Assembly (NCBI GenBank): GCA_001794755.1
Contig: MGKT01000006.1
Span: 179,045-219,636 of the forward strand
DNA length: 40,592 bases
Source of the DNA: Candidatus Yanofskybacteria bacterium RIFCSPLOWO2_02_FULL_44_18
GTDB lineage: Bacteria; Patescibacteriota; Minisyncoccia; 2-02-FULL-40-12; GWA2-44-9
Direction: 5' to 3'
The notes under the pieces: generated by a model
What the model was told of the DNA's origin: nothing
What the model saw: only the letters and a program-made list of their open reading frames with translations
The model's database searches: none
Shown here: in pieces, positions 25,741 to 36,874 of the stretch
Layout: each line of letters starts with the position of its first letter
Numbering within the stretch: position 1 is the stretch's first letter
Made by a program: the position numbers and the translations under genes

Positions 25741-26658
25741 AAGGACAAAATTCAACTTCTGTAATTTTGCAATAAATTCCGCCTGTTCCCGTTTATTAGC
25801 TATGCCTGCACTGACAACACGATCGGCTTTAATACGAGACATCGGCCATTGATTGGCATTAAGCACATCCAATTCCAATCTTGAAAAACTTATTGCGTGG
25901 AGTTGGTAATCTTCGAACGCTCCGAACGATAGTGGAAATGCGTCTTTTATAATACGCGCCATGGCTTCGCCGTAAACTCTGATTTCATACTGGGCATGAG
26001 AATCCAGGCGTAAGCGCAAGAAATGCATTAGATTGTGGAGATCGATTTTCCAATACCACTGCGTGTAGTTCGCGACCGGCAAACCTAATCTGGCAATCTC
26101 TTTTGCCACCCCAACATCAAGAAACCATTTATAATCTTCATACTGGCGCCGATAGCCCTCTGCAAAGCGAGTCCTGACTTCTTGTCTTATGTCGAGAGGC
26201 AATTCATCGCCGCGTCCCTGTTTATTGTCTTTGGCTTGAGCCTTGATATCGTCAAGCGCGGGCAAATAGAATTCATCGAGCATTTCCGAGTAACGCCCGG
26301 AATACTCATTGATATTGGCGGTGCGATGGCGAACCCATTGCCGCGCCACCACTATGGGCATCTTGCAGTGAAACTTAACCTCAACCATTTCTGACGGCGA
26401 GGTATGGACATGTCGGCGCAGATAACGAATCAGCCCCTCGGCCGTATTTACAGATTTTGTACCTTGACCATAGGATACGCGCGCGGCATCAACTACAGAC
26501 AGGTCCGTACCCGTATAATCAACCAAATACACAAATCCGTGATCCAAGCATTGTATCGGCCGATACAGCCACTTCTCCGCGCCTTCACTGATTGGTCTCA
26601 GTGTAACGCCCGGATTTTCAAATATCCTGTCCGGAAGTTGCTCTTCAATCATTGCCAT
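25738..26658 (-). CDS. thyX: Flavin-dependent thymidylate synthase
   Basis: RQWVRHRTANINEYSGRYSE matches the ThyX motif RHRxxSxNExSxRY (with the Ser position changed). Confidence 0.93.
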   Translation of the reverse strand: MAMIEEQLPDRIFENPGVTLRPISEGAEKWLYRPIQCLDHGFVYLVDYTGTDLSVVDAARVSYGQGTKSVNTAEGLIRYLRRHVHTSPSEMVEVKFHCKMPIVVARQWVRHRTANINEYSGRYSEMLDEFYLPALDDIKAQAKDNKQGRGDELPLDIRQEVRTRFAEGYRRQYEDYKWFLDVGVAKEIARLGLPVANYTQWYWKIDLHNLMHFLRLRLDSHAQYEIRVYGEAMARIIKDAFPLSFGAFEDYQLHAISFSRLELDVLNANQWPMSRIKADRVVSAGIANKREQAEFIAKLQKLNFVL

Positions 26659-26716
26659 CTCCTTTTAAAAAACTTTGCTGAGACTAACACAAACAGGACT
26701 ACAAAACAAGAAAATT

Positions 26717-26738
26717 AAAAGAGGCCGATTAGGCCTCG
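26717..26738 (-). terminator. Terminator of the tmk transcription unit
   Basis: GAGGCC-gatta-GGCCTC with AAAA on + side (U-run on minus). Confidence 0.65.
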
Positions 26739-27433
26739 GGCGGCGTGGTGAGTTGGCCGCGGCGGTTCAAAATTTTGACCGCTATTTTAAGAACGTCATC
26801 AAGAGTTATATCTATTTCCCGTTCAGCATTAATTAAATGGCAATTTGGAAAATCATTTCTTATCGACGACTCGTCTTCAGGTGGATTGGCCACTAATTTA
26901 TACAATTCTCTCGCTGTTTTCAGCTTATCTTCGCTCTCGTGGCCGTCAAGCGTTCGCCCCTTGCGTTTCAGACGGTCAATAGCAACTTCAACGCTCACAT
27001 CAAGAACAAAAATCGCATCCGGCCATATAAAGTGAACTCCCAGAATCCCATTGTTCACATTCAACAGTTCATAAACCTCTTGAATGTTTTTGGCTCCGTA
27101 AATCATTGACAACCGCGATCGATCTGATACTACGGCGCCATTTTTCTTTGATATAACCGGAATGACATTATCCCGAATATTAATAAGACTGTCGCAAGCG
27201 TACCAACCCTGGAAGAGTGCGGGATTAGTAACGTGCAACCCGTTTGGTCTTGATAAGTCTTCGTAGATTCGTCTACCGAAGAGACCGTTTTTGTCCGGTT
27301 CTTTTGTCCGGCGAACAGAAAGATGCTTTATTCCTCCAAGCCAAGCCAGAAACATGTCAACCAGCGTCGTTTTTCCACAGCCGTCAATGCCTTCAAAAGC
27401 GAAGTACGTGCCGGGATAAGGATTTATTATCAT
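26729..27433 (-). CDS. tmk: Thymidylate kinase
   Basis: YFAFEGIDGCGKTTLVDMF P-loop; VVSDRSRLSM; FVLDVSVEVAIDRLKRKGR. Confidence 0.85.
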   Translation of the reverse strand: MIINPYPGTYFAFEGIDGCGKTTLVDMFLAWLGGIKHLSVRRTKEPDKNGLFGRRIYEDLSRPNGLHVTNPALFQGWYACDSLINIRDNVIPVISKKNGAVVSDRSRLSMIYGAKNIQEVYELLNVNNGILGVHFIWPDAIFVLDVSVEVAIDRLKRKGRTLDGHESEDKLKTARELYKLVANPPEDESSIRNDFPNCHLINAEREIDITLDDVLKIAVKILNRRGQLTTPPEA

Positions 27434-27942
27434 GATTCTAGCTCCTCAATGATTCCAATAGCCAGTTTAAGTGCATCCTCTTTTAAGTCGACAAAATGAT
27501 GACTGATAAAATCCCATTCACCGGGATGGATGGCATGTAGAATGTGAGACCTTTTTCCATTATTGTTTAAGAAAAACATGGCGATTCGTCTAGCAAATGA
27601 TGATGTCGTACGCAGCAAGCCATGAATCTGTAAATCGTGGAGGAGACGCGCGTGCTCAAATTCCATACAAGCGCCGGCACTGCCTTCAATAAACCAGCCG
27701 AGGATGACTTCTGACTGATCAAGCCAATAATAATCTTTGTCACGCACAAGATAGGCGTATTCCGGTCTGTCGATAAGATTCAGGGCGATATTGGCATTGC
27801 GGCAAAAAGCAAACGCATAATCCGTTTCTGCGACATGACTATTGGTCACAACATGGCCACGAGACTCAAGCTCTGTTACCAACCTGCACAGAAACGCATT
27901 GTCATGTCCGTTTGTCAGCGAACACATGATGTATATTTTCAT
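27430..27942 (-). CDS. Nucleoside 2-deoxyribosyltransferase / DNPH1-like protein
   Basis: MKIYIMCSLTNG N-terminus; SEVILGWFIEGSAGACMEFEHARLL resembles the Ndt catalytic E region; overlaps tmk. Confidence 0.55.
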   Translation of the reverse strand: MKIYIMCSLTNGHDNAFLCRLVTELESRGHVVTNSHVAETDYAFAFCRNANIALNLIDRPEYAYLVRDKDYYWLDQSEVILGWFIEGSAGACMEFEHARLLHDLQIHGLLRTTSSFARRIAMFFLNNNGKRSHILHAIHPGEWDFISHHFVDLKEDALKLAIGIIEELES

Positions 27943-27982
27943 ATTTCCCTCTCAAAGAACTTGTGCGATTCTATCAGAATTT

Positions 27983-28013
27983 AAAAAGGAGGCAAGTTAA
28001 TTGCCTCCTTTTT
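27983..28013 (-). terminator. Strong intrinsic terminator
   Basis: AAAAAGGAGGCAA-gttaa-TTGCCTCCTTTTT. Confidence 0.8.
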
Positions 28014-28045
28014 ATTACTCCGGTTTCACTTCACCTCAATTCGCC

Positions 28046-28097
28046 TATATTGTGCCGTTATTTCAATACTTGACAAATTGGCACAATATAATATAGT
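28046..28097 (+). promoter_or_regulatory. Promoter with 11-bp operator-like inverted repeat
   Basis: TATATTGTGCC(28046-28056)...GGCACAATATA(28080-28090); TTGACA(28070-28075), 16-nt spacer, TATAGT(28092-28097). Confidence 0.7.
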
Positions 28098-28124
28098 CAG
28101 GAATAGATTCAGTGAGGTGAGAAT

Positions 28125-28313
28125 ATGGAAATCTGGAAACAGATTGCGGCAGTAACATTTTTTACAGGATTTGCTCCAGCTATCGGATTGCTCTTTATAA
28201 CTACTTCTATTTATCCTGCTTTTATCCGCAAAAATTCTCTTTCTAGAAAAGCCCGAACTGTTCTTGCCTTCATTGGACTTTTCCTACTTTCTCCCCTCAC
28301 TATTCTGCTCTGA
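28125..28313 (+). CDS. Small membrane protein, 62 aa
   Basis: Promoter plus GAGGTGA SD; two hydrophobic segments. Confidence 0.6.
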   Translation: MEIWKQIAAVTFFTGFAPAIGLLFITTSIYPAFIRKNSLSRKARTVLAFIGLFLLSPLTILL

Positions 28314-28324
28314 TTTATTCAGGG

Positions 28325-28747
28325 CTATTTTATTTCTATCCCCATACTTCGCGCGGTGCCTTCGATGATTTTCGTGGCCGCGTCGATATCGTTGGCATTG
28401 AGATCGCCAATCTTCTTTTCGGCAATTTCTTTAATTTGAGTTTTGGTAACCGAGCCAACTTTATTTTTATTGGGTACGCCAGAGCCCTTTTCAATCCCTG
28501 CCGCCACACGCAAAAGATACGCCGCCGGCGGAGTTTTTAGCTTAAAGTCGAATGTCCGGTCTTCATAGATCGTAATTTCAACTGGAGTCACCTCGCCCTG
28601 CTTTTCTTTCGTAGCTTCATTGAACTGCAACACGAACTGCTGCAAATTTATGCCATGAGGCCCCAAAGCCGTGCCCACAGGAGGCGCCGGAGTTGCTCTT
28701 CCTCCCTCGACTTGCAATTTTACGATTGTCTTTATTTTCTTTGCCAT
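28325..28747 (-). CDS. rplK: 50S ribosomal protein L11
   Basis: [40 protein letters not shown]. Confidence 0.97.
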   Translation of the reverse strand: MAKKIKTIVKLQVEGGRATPAPPVGTALGPHGINLQQFVLQFNEATKEKQGEVTPVEITIYEDRTFDFKLKTPPAAYLLRVAAGIEKGSGVPNKNKVGSVTKTQIKEIAEKKIGDLNANDIDAATKIIEGTARSMGIEIK

Positions 28748-28750
28748 ATG

Positions 28751-29296
28751 TTAAATCTTTTTAATCTGCAAGAAATCCAGTTCAACCGGAGTTTCTCGTC
28801 CGAATATCGTCACCAAGACTTTTACCCTGCCTTTTTCCATGTCAATTTCTGAAATCTTGCCGTCAAAGTCTTTGAACGGGCCGTCGGTAATTTTTACCCT
28901 ATCGCCGACAGCGACGTCAATCTTGTATTTAGGTTCCTCCACACCCATGGCTTTCATGAGATTGTCGACTTCCTCCTTTGAAAGAGGCGTCGGAACGGTG
29001 CCGGCGCCGATGAAACCGGTAACATTGGGAGTGTTTCTGACAACATACCACGAGCTGTCATCCACGACCATCTCAACCAAGACGTAGCCGTGATACAATT
29101 TTTCCTCAACGATTTCTCTTTTTCCGCCCTTAATCTTAATTTTTTTCTCCTTGGGAACCAAAACATCGAATATCTTGTTCTCAAAGCCTAAAGATTCCAC
29201 GCGCTGCTTTAAATTGCGAGCCACGCTGTCTTCATATCCGGAGTATGTGTGGATAGCATACCATTGGCGCTCGCCTGTTGTAACTTGCTTGGGCAT
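28751..29296 (-). CDS. nusG: Transcription termination/antitermination protein NusG
   Basis: QWYAIHTYSGYEDSVARNLKQRV, FPG-type VTGFIGAGTVPTPL, KOW GDRVKITDGPFKDFDGKI. Confidence 0.97.
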   Translation of the reverse strand: MPKQVTTGERQWYAIHTYSGYEDSVARNLKQRVESLGFENKIFDVLVPKEKKIKIKGGKREIVEEKLYHGYVLVEMVVDDSSWYVVRNTPNVTGFIGAGTVPTPLSKEEVDNLMKAMGVEEPKYKIDVAVGDRVKITDGPFKDFDGKISEIDMEKGRVKVLVTIFGRETPVELDFLQIKKI

Positions 29297-29482
29297 TTAT
29301 CTGGAAATTAAATTATTGATTATAGATTGAAAACCGAGGTCTAAAGCGCCCAGAAAAACAGCCAAAAAGAGGCTCAAACCGATTACAACCAGCGTGTAAG
29401 TGGTGGTCTGCTTCCGAGACGGCCAGCTGACTTTTCCCAATTCTATTTTCACTTCTTTTAGGAAATCTATAAATTTTGCCAT
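29297..29482 (-). CDS. secE: Preprotein translocase subunit SecE
   Basis: MAKFIDFLKEVKIELGKVSWPSRKQTTTYTLVVIG; start trimmed from the track to ATG 29482. Confidence 0.92.
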   Translation of the reverse strand: MAKFIDFLKEVKIELGKVSWPSRKQTTTYTLVVIGLSLFLAVFLGALDLGFQSIINNLISR

Positions 29483-29574
29483 CTTTTCTATTTTAAAACC
29501 CCTGTCGGGGCCTTTTGATAACATTTTAATATTACCACTGGCCCGAACTCTTGTCAAAACAAGGCCGAGTAAGT

Positions 29575-33237
<3,663 letters not shown>

Positions 33238-33274
33238 TCATTTTCCTATACAAATTACAATGGATTTTGTGTAT

Positions 33275-33303
33275 AAAAAATCGGCCTAAATGGCCGATTT
33301 TTT
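33275..33303 (-). terminator. Terminator of the PheRS gene
   Basis: AAAAAATCGGCC-taaat-GGCCGATTTTTT. Confidence 0.85.
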
Positions 33304-33312
33304 ATAAGTTTT

Positions 33313-34542
33313 TTACCTAATATCCGCCCTAAATTGTTTTTGAGTTTCTTCAACGATTTTTACTTGGATCGGATCTATTTCCCCTGTCGTCAAAGTCCGC
33401 TCATTGGAGCGGTAGATAATCCGATATGTGTAGCTCATTTTGTCTTTTCCGAACTTCTGTTCGTTTTCATATTTGTCCAACAATTCAACTTGTTCCACCA
33501 AATCGCCGCCGATATCGCGAATGAGGTCAAAATAATTGTTGGGAGTGAAGGTCTTGGACACGACAAAAGAAACGTCTCTTGTGATAGGCGGAAACTTTGA
33601 AACTTCTTTGAATTTATTTCCGAGCTTTAACTGCTTTTTTACCCTGGGGTCCTGCGACCACAACAATCGAATATCGGGCAAGTCCATGCTAATTATTGCT
33701 AAGCGCTCGAGGCCGAAACCGAAGGCCCAATTGCTCCATTTTTTCGGATCAAGGCCGAGATTATTCATCAGTAAATCAGTCATGATGCCGCAGCCAAGAA
33801 CTTCCACCCACCTACCTGACTCGGAGGGGGCGCCGCCCCCTTCCGACCTCGCTCGCGACGCCGCTTCGCGGCTGCTCGCTCCTGCCTCCCCCGGGCTCGC
33901 TCTGCTCGCCGAGACCCAAACATCCATTTGCAAGGATGGATCCGTGTAAGGAAAATGGTCCACTTCGAATTTATACTTCACATCATCCCCAAAACACGCC
34001 TTGGCGATTAAAATCAGAACATTCTTCAAATCTTCGAGCTGAATTTCTTTTTTTCCCCGGGGTATCACAAAACCGCCGTCAATTTGGTGAAAGACGTTCA
34101 TGTGACTGCGGTCAATTTCGTCTTTGCGGTAAACCTTGCCGTGAGAGAAAAATCCAAGCGTTTCCCCGGCTTCAAGCCTTTTTTTAATTTCCGGGTCGCG
34201 CAAATAGTAATACCACATCACCGTGGTGTGGGTGCGCAAAACATTTTTATCGTCTACAAAATACGTATCCGAAGGCCGGCGGGCCGGGTGATCGGCCGGA
34301 AAGCCGTAAACATCGAACGAAACATCGTAAGGCACGACTTCCGGCGATTTCACTAAGTCAAAATCTTTAAATTCGGGTATGTTTAAAATTCTTTGGATGA
34401 GCGCGTGAATCGGACTCTCCGAATCGCGCGACAAATCAGGCATATCTAAAAAACGCTTGATGCGTTTTGACTCCGGATCATCCTTTTTCGCCAATTCCGA
34501 GAGAAGTTTCTTTTCAGAAGTCAGATCGGCCTCAATAATCAT
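33313..34542 (-). CDS. pheS: Phenylalanyl-tRNA synthetase, alpha-type catalytic core with C-terminal FDX-ACB-like domain
   Basis: DHPARRPSDTYF, LRTHTTVMWYYYL, KVYRKDEIDRSHMNVFHQIDG, EVLGCGIM, GFGLERLAII; C-terminal PPITRDVSFVV...YRSNERTLTTGEI is FDX-ACB-like. Confidence 0.9.
   Translation of the reverse strand: MIIEADLTSEKKLLSELAKKDDPESKRIKRFLDMPDLSRDSESPIHALIQRILNIPEFKDFDLVKSPEVVPYDVSFDVYGFPADHPARRPSDTYFVDDKNVLRTHTTVMWYYYLRDPEIKKRLEAGETLGFFSHGKVYRKDEIDRSHMNVFHQIDGGFVIPRGKKEIQLEDLKNVLILIAKACFGDDVKYKFEVDHFPYTDPSLQMDVWVSASRASPGEAGASSREAASRARSEGGGAPSESGRWVEVLGCGIMTDLLMNNLGLDPKKWSNWAFGFGLERLAIISMDLPDIRLLWSQDPRVKKQLKLGNKFKEVSKFPPITRDVSFVVSKTFTPNNYFDLIRDIGGDLVEQVELLDKYENEQKFGKDKMSYTYRIIYRSNERTLTTGEIDPIQVKIVEETQKQFRADIR
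33814..33912 (-). repeat. GC-rich in-frame palindromic insertion (33 aa) within PheRS
   Basis: Peptide SASRASPGEAGASSREAASRARSEGGGAPSESG splits DVWV/RWVEVLGCG; hairpin TCGGAGGGGGC-gcc-GCCCCCTtCCGA at 33821-33846. Confidence 0.7.
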
Positions 34543-34577
34543 TCATAAAATATATCATGCGAAAATAAAAAAGCCAG

Positions 34578-34739
34578 CTATGTCGCGGGCTTTTCGGATT
34601 TATCCTTTTCTTTTTTTTCAGTCTTTATGATCTCTTCCCTGACTTTCGGCACGAAGCGTCTTGTGTGATTCGGCTCGCTGGATATGAAGCCGTTGAGTTT
34701 GGCAACTATCTGCAAAATCCAATACTCCATTTCCATCAT
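34578..34739 (-). CDS. Small hypothetical protein, 53 aa, absent from the ORF track
   Basis: MMEMEYWILQIVAKLNGFISSEPNHTRRFVPKVREEIIKTEKKEKDKSEKPAT with AAGGGG SD-like sequence upstream. Confidence 0.5.
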   Translation of the reverse strand: MMEMEYWILQIVAKLNGFISSEPNHTRRFVPKVREEIIKTEKKEKDKSEKPAT

Positions 34740-34799
34740 TTTCGCGCCCCTTTTTGTACTGTCTTAAGTTAATAGCGTCCACCTAAATTTTTCATGAAG

Positions 34800-35258
34800 T
34801 TAAAAGATTCGTCCATCCTTTATCCACCAATGATATTCTTTACTTAAAAACTCGACCATACTAATTTCATCTGGAAATATTTCTAGTAGCCATTCTCTAT
34901 TTTTAAACCATGGTAATTGTTGAGATGTAAGATCGACTATTACCACGCTGGTCTTTAATTTTATCATATTGATCCGATGAACTAGCCAATCTTTCGGAGC
35001 AATTTCTAAATCACCTTCAAGAATTTGCGAGTTAAAACCGGCTGACTTTAATCTTGAATCTAATTCACCGGCGACGACATTGCAAAGATTTTGAAAATTT
35101 TCTTTATTTTGAGGCCAATCATTAGAAATCATTTTATAAATTTCTGGCAGATTTAATTTCAAAAAGCTCAATAAAGTGTAGTCGTCGGCTAAATTGCTTA
35201 ACTTTTCTGTTTCTTTTTCAGAAAATCCACCAATATTTTTCGGCGCTTCTTCTCTCAT
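34800..35258 (-). CDS. Hypothetical protein, possibly papain/transglutaminase-like fold
   Basis: Overlaps upstream ORF by 4 nt; WLVHRINMIKLKTSVVIVDLTSQQLPWF has a His...VDLT pattern. Confidence 0.5.
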   Translation of the reverse strand: MREEAPKNIGGFSEKETEKLSNLADDYTLLSFLKLNLPEIYKMISNDWPQNKENFQNLCNVVAGELDSRLKSAGFNSQILEGDLEIAPKDWLVHRINMIKLKTSVVIVDLTSQQLPWFKNREWLLEIFPDEISMVEFLSKEYHWWIKDGRIF

Positions 35259-36244
35259 CTTAAAGCAACGCTCTTGTTAATTTTTATCATTGAAAACTCC
35301 AAATTATCCCCAGATGTATTTTGTATTGTCCAATTACAATAAGGCAAGCAAAACAATATTTCATAACCGCCCAAATTGATATTTCGACCTTCGTATTCAC
35401 ATTTAGCACTTCCACTAGTCAAGAACAGGGAAACATAGTTATCATTAGTGTGTAAATTCCAATATTTTCCGTTTGGGATTAGTATTCTTTTCGCCTCAAA
35501 ATCACTACTTTGCAAAATTTTTAATTCGGAAATATCGTCATGGTTTTGCCAATTGATTACTGCTCTGGTAAATGAGTCACCTTGCCTGGAAACCAAATTA
35601 TTAGATAAGGGATAAACTACTTTTTTTAAAAGCTTATTAAAATACTGCCGATTATAATGATCGGGCACTGACCGGTCTTTGTTTTGATCGTGCAATCTGT
35701 CTACCACATCGGTGGAAATATTGGCATACTCTTCCATAACACAGCCGAAAACCGTGTGCACAATTCCAGATTCTCCAATCTGTAAAATATCCCCCGATTC
35801 TGGAATAAACTTAAATATATCTAAATCAGAATTGATTTCACCCTTATATTTTTTCTGCCATTCAGAATAAGTACAAACAAACGCAAAACTGTGACCAGGA
35901 TTCGAGGAAAGAAAATGAAACGCCTCTTTTTTAAAATCAAGATGCCGTTGGAAACTAAAACCTTCCCTAGGTTCTAAAAAAAATAAAGAAAACCCGATTG
36001 GAATTGACGCTTTAATTCCATACGATTTATATTTAAGAATAAAACCAATATCTTTTTGCGTTTTTGCTACTAAAAATTTTAATTCCTGATCGTTTTGACT
36101 GCTAATATGCTTTATTAAATTCTTATACAAATTCTCTAAATTTTCCGTCTCCTTAATTTGTCGATCCTCGATAAGCAAAGGTGCTAAAACACTCAACCCA
36201 TCAACTGGATTTGAAATTAACTTGTCTAAAGACAAAGGTTTCAT
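35255..36244 (-). CDS. Hypothetical protein with cupin-like C-terminal half
   Basis: Intact 329-aa ORF starting 2 nt after the tRNA-Asp CCA end; VMEEYANISTDVVDRLHDQNKDR resembles cupin-type sugar-phosphate proteins. Confidence 0.55.
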   Translation of the reverse strand: MKPLSLDKLISNPVDGLSVLAPLLIEDRQIKETENLENLYKNLIKHISSQNDQELKFLVAKTQKDIGFILKYKSYGIKASIPIGFSLFFLEPREGFSFQRHLDFKKEAFHFLSSNPGHSFAFVCTYSEWQKKYKGEINSDLDIFKFIPESGDILQIGESGIVHTVFGCVMEEYANISTDVVDRLHDQNKDRSVPDHYNRQYFNKLLKKVVYPLSNNLVSRQGDSFTRAVINWQNHDDISELKILQSSDFEAKRILIPNGKYWNLHTNDNYVSLFLTSGSAKCEYEGRNINLGGYEILFCLPYCNWTIQNTSGDNLEFSMIKINKSVALR

Positions 36245-36246
36245 TT

Positions 36247-36325
36247 TGGCGGGCGCGACCGGATTTGAACCGGCGATCTGCTCCGTGACAGGGAGCCGTG
36301 TTGGACCAGGCTACACCACGCGCCC
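36247..36325 (-). tRNA. tRNA-Asp(GTC) with encoded CCA
   Basis: GGGCGCG/CGCGCCC acceptor, GCTCC-CTGTCAC-GGAGC anticodon arm, GCCGGTTCAAATCCGGT T-arm, CCA. Confidence 0.95.
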
Positions 36326-36343
36326 ATTTTTAAAATCCCGTGA

Positions 36344-36372
36344 ATTTTATCATCTTTTGCGCCTTATTTCAA
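36344..36372 (-). promoter_or_regulatory. sigma70-type promoter of tRNA-Asp
   Basis: On minus: TTGAAA, 17-nt spacer, TAAAAT. Confidence 0.6.
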
Positions 36373-36391
36373 CTAAATGAGATATTACGGA

Positions 36392-36859
36392 CTAGTTTAG
36401 GGAGGGATGCCAAAATATTTTTTCTATTTGGCGAGTATTGTCATACGTAATATGGTGCTTCTTCGGCACTCGGCCGTTTTCCGAGCTGTTGCTTACCGCC
36501 TCATCATTTCCCATTGCAAATCCAACATGCCTGCGCAGCACTCCATCCGGGGCTAATTGCTCCTCCCAAATTAAAACCGCTCCTGGCTTAATCTCTTTTG
36601 CTTCCATCCAACCGCTTTCAATTAAATCTTTTTCAGTGCCATTTACCGTTCCGTGCACGTCTTTTACCAGCTTATTAACATATAGCACGGCAGACGCGAA
36701 AACGGCACAGCTCAAACGTCCGTCTTTCAAAATATCTTTTTCCGTTCCATCAACCACGGCGTATAGGTTGCGGAACATTAAATTCTCCCCTTTCGAGGAG
36801 TTTTCAATCATCGCCAAATAGCTCTTTTTCTTAAGGACTACAACTTCCGGCATGGACAT
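36392..36859 (-). CDS. Putative NlpC/P60- or CHAP-like cysteine hydrolase
   Basis: RLSCAVFASAVLYV (Cys), PGAVLIWEE, RRHVGFAMGNDEAVSNS (His) in papain-like order. Confidence 0.45.
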   Translation of the reverse strand: MSMPEVVVLKKKSYLAMIENSSKGENLMFRNLYAVVDGTEKDILKDGRLSCAVFASAVLYVNKLVKDVHGTVNGTEKDLIESGWMEAKEIKPGAVLIWEEQLAPDGVLRRHVGFAMGNDEAVSNSSENGRVPKKHHITYDNTRQIEKIFWHPSLN

Positions 36860-36874
36860 AATATATTAGAAATT

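Noticed and set aside
34565-34600. Possible terminator AAAAGCC...GGGCTTTT
   Set aside because: Short, imperfect stem with a large loop; too weak to list.
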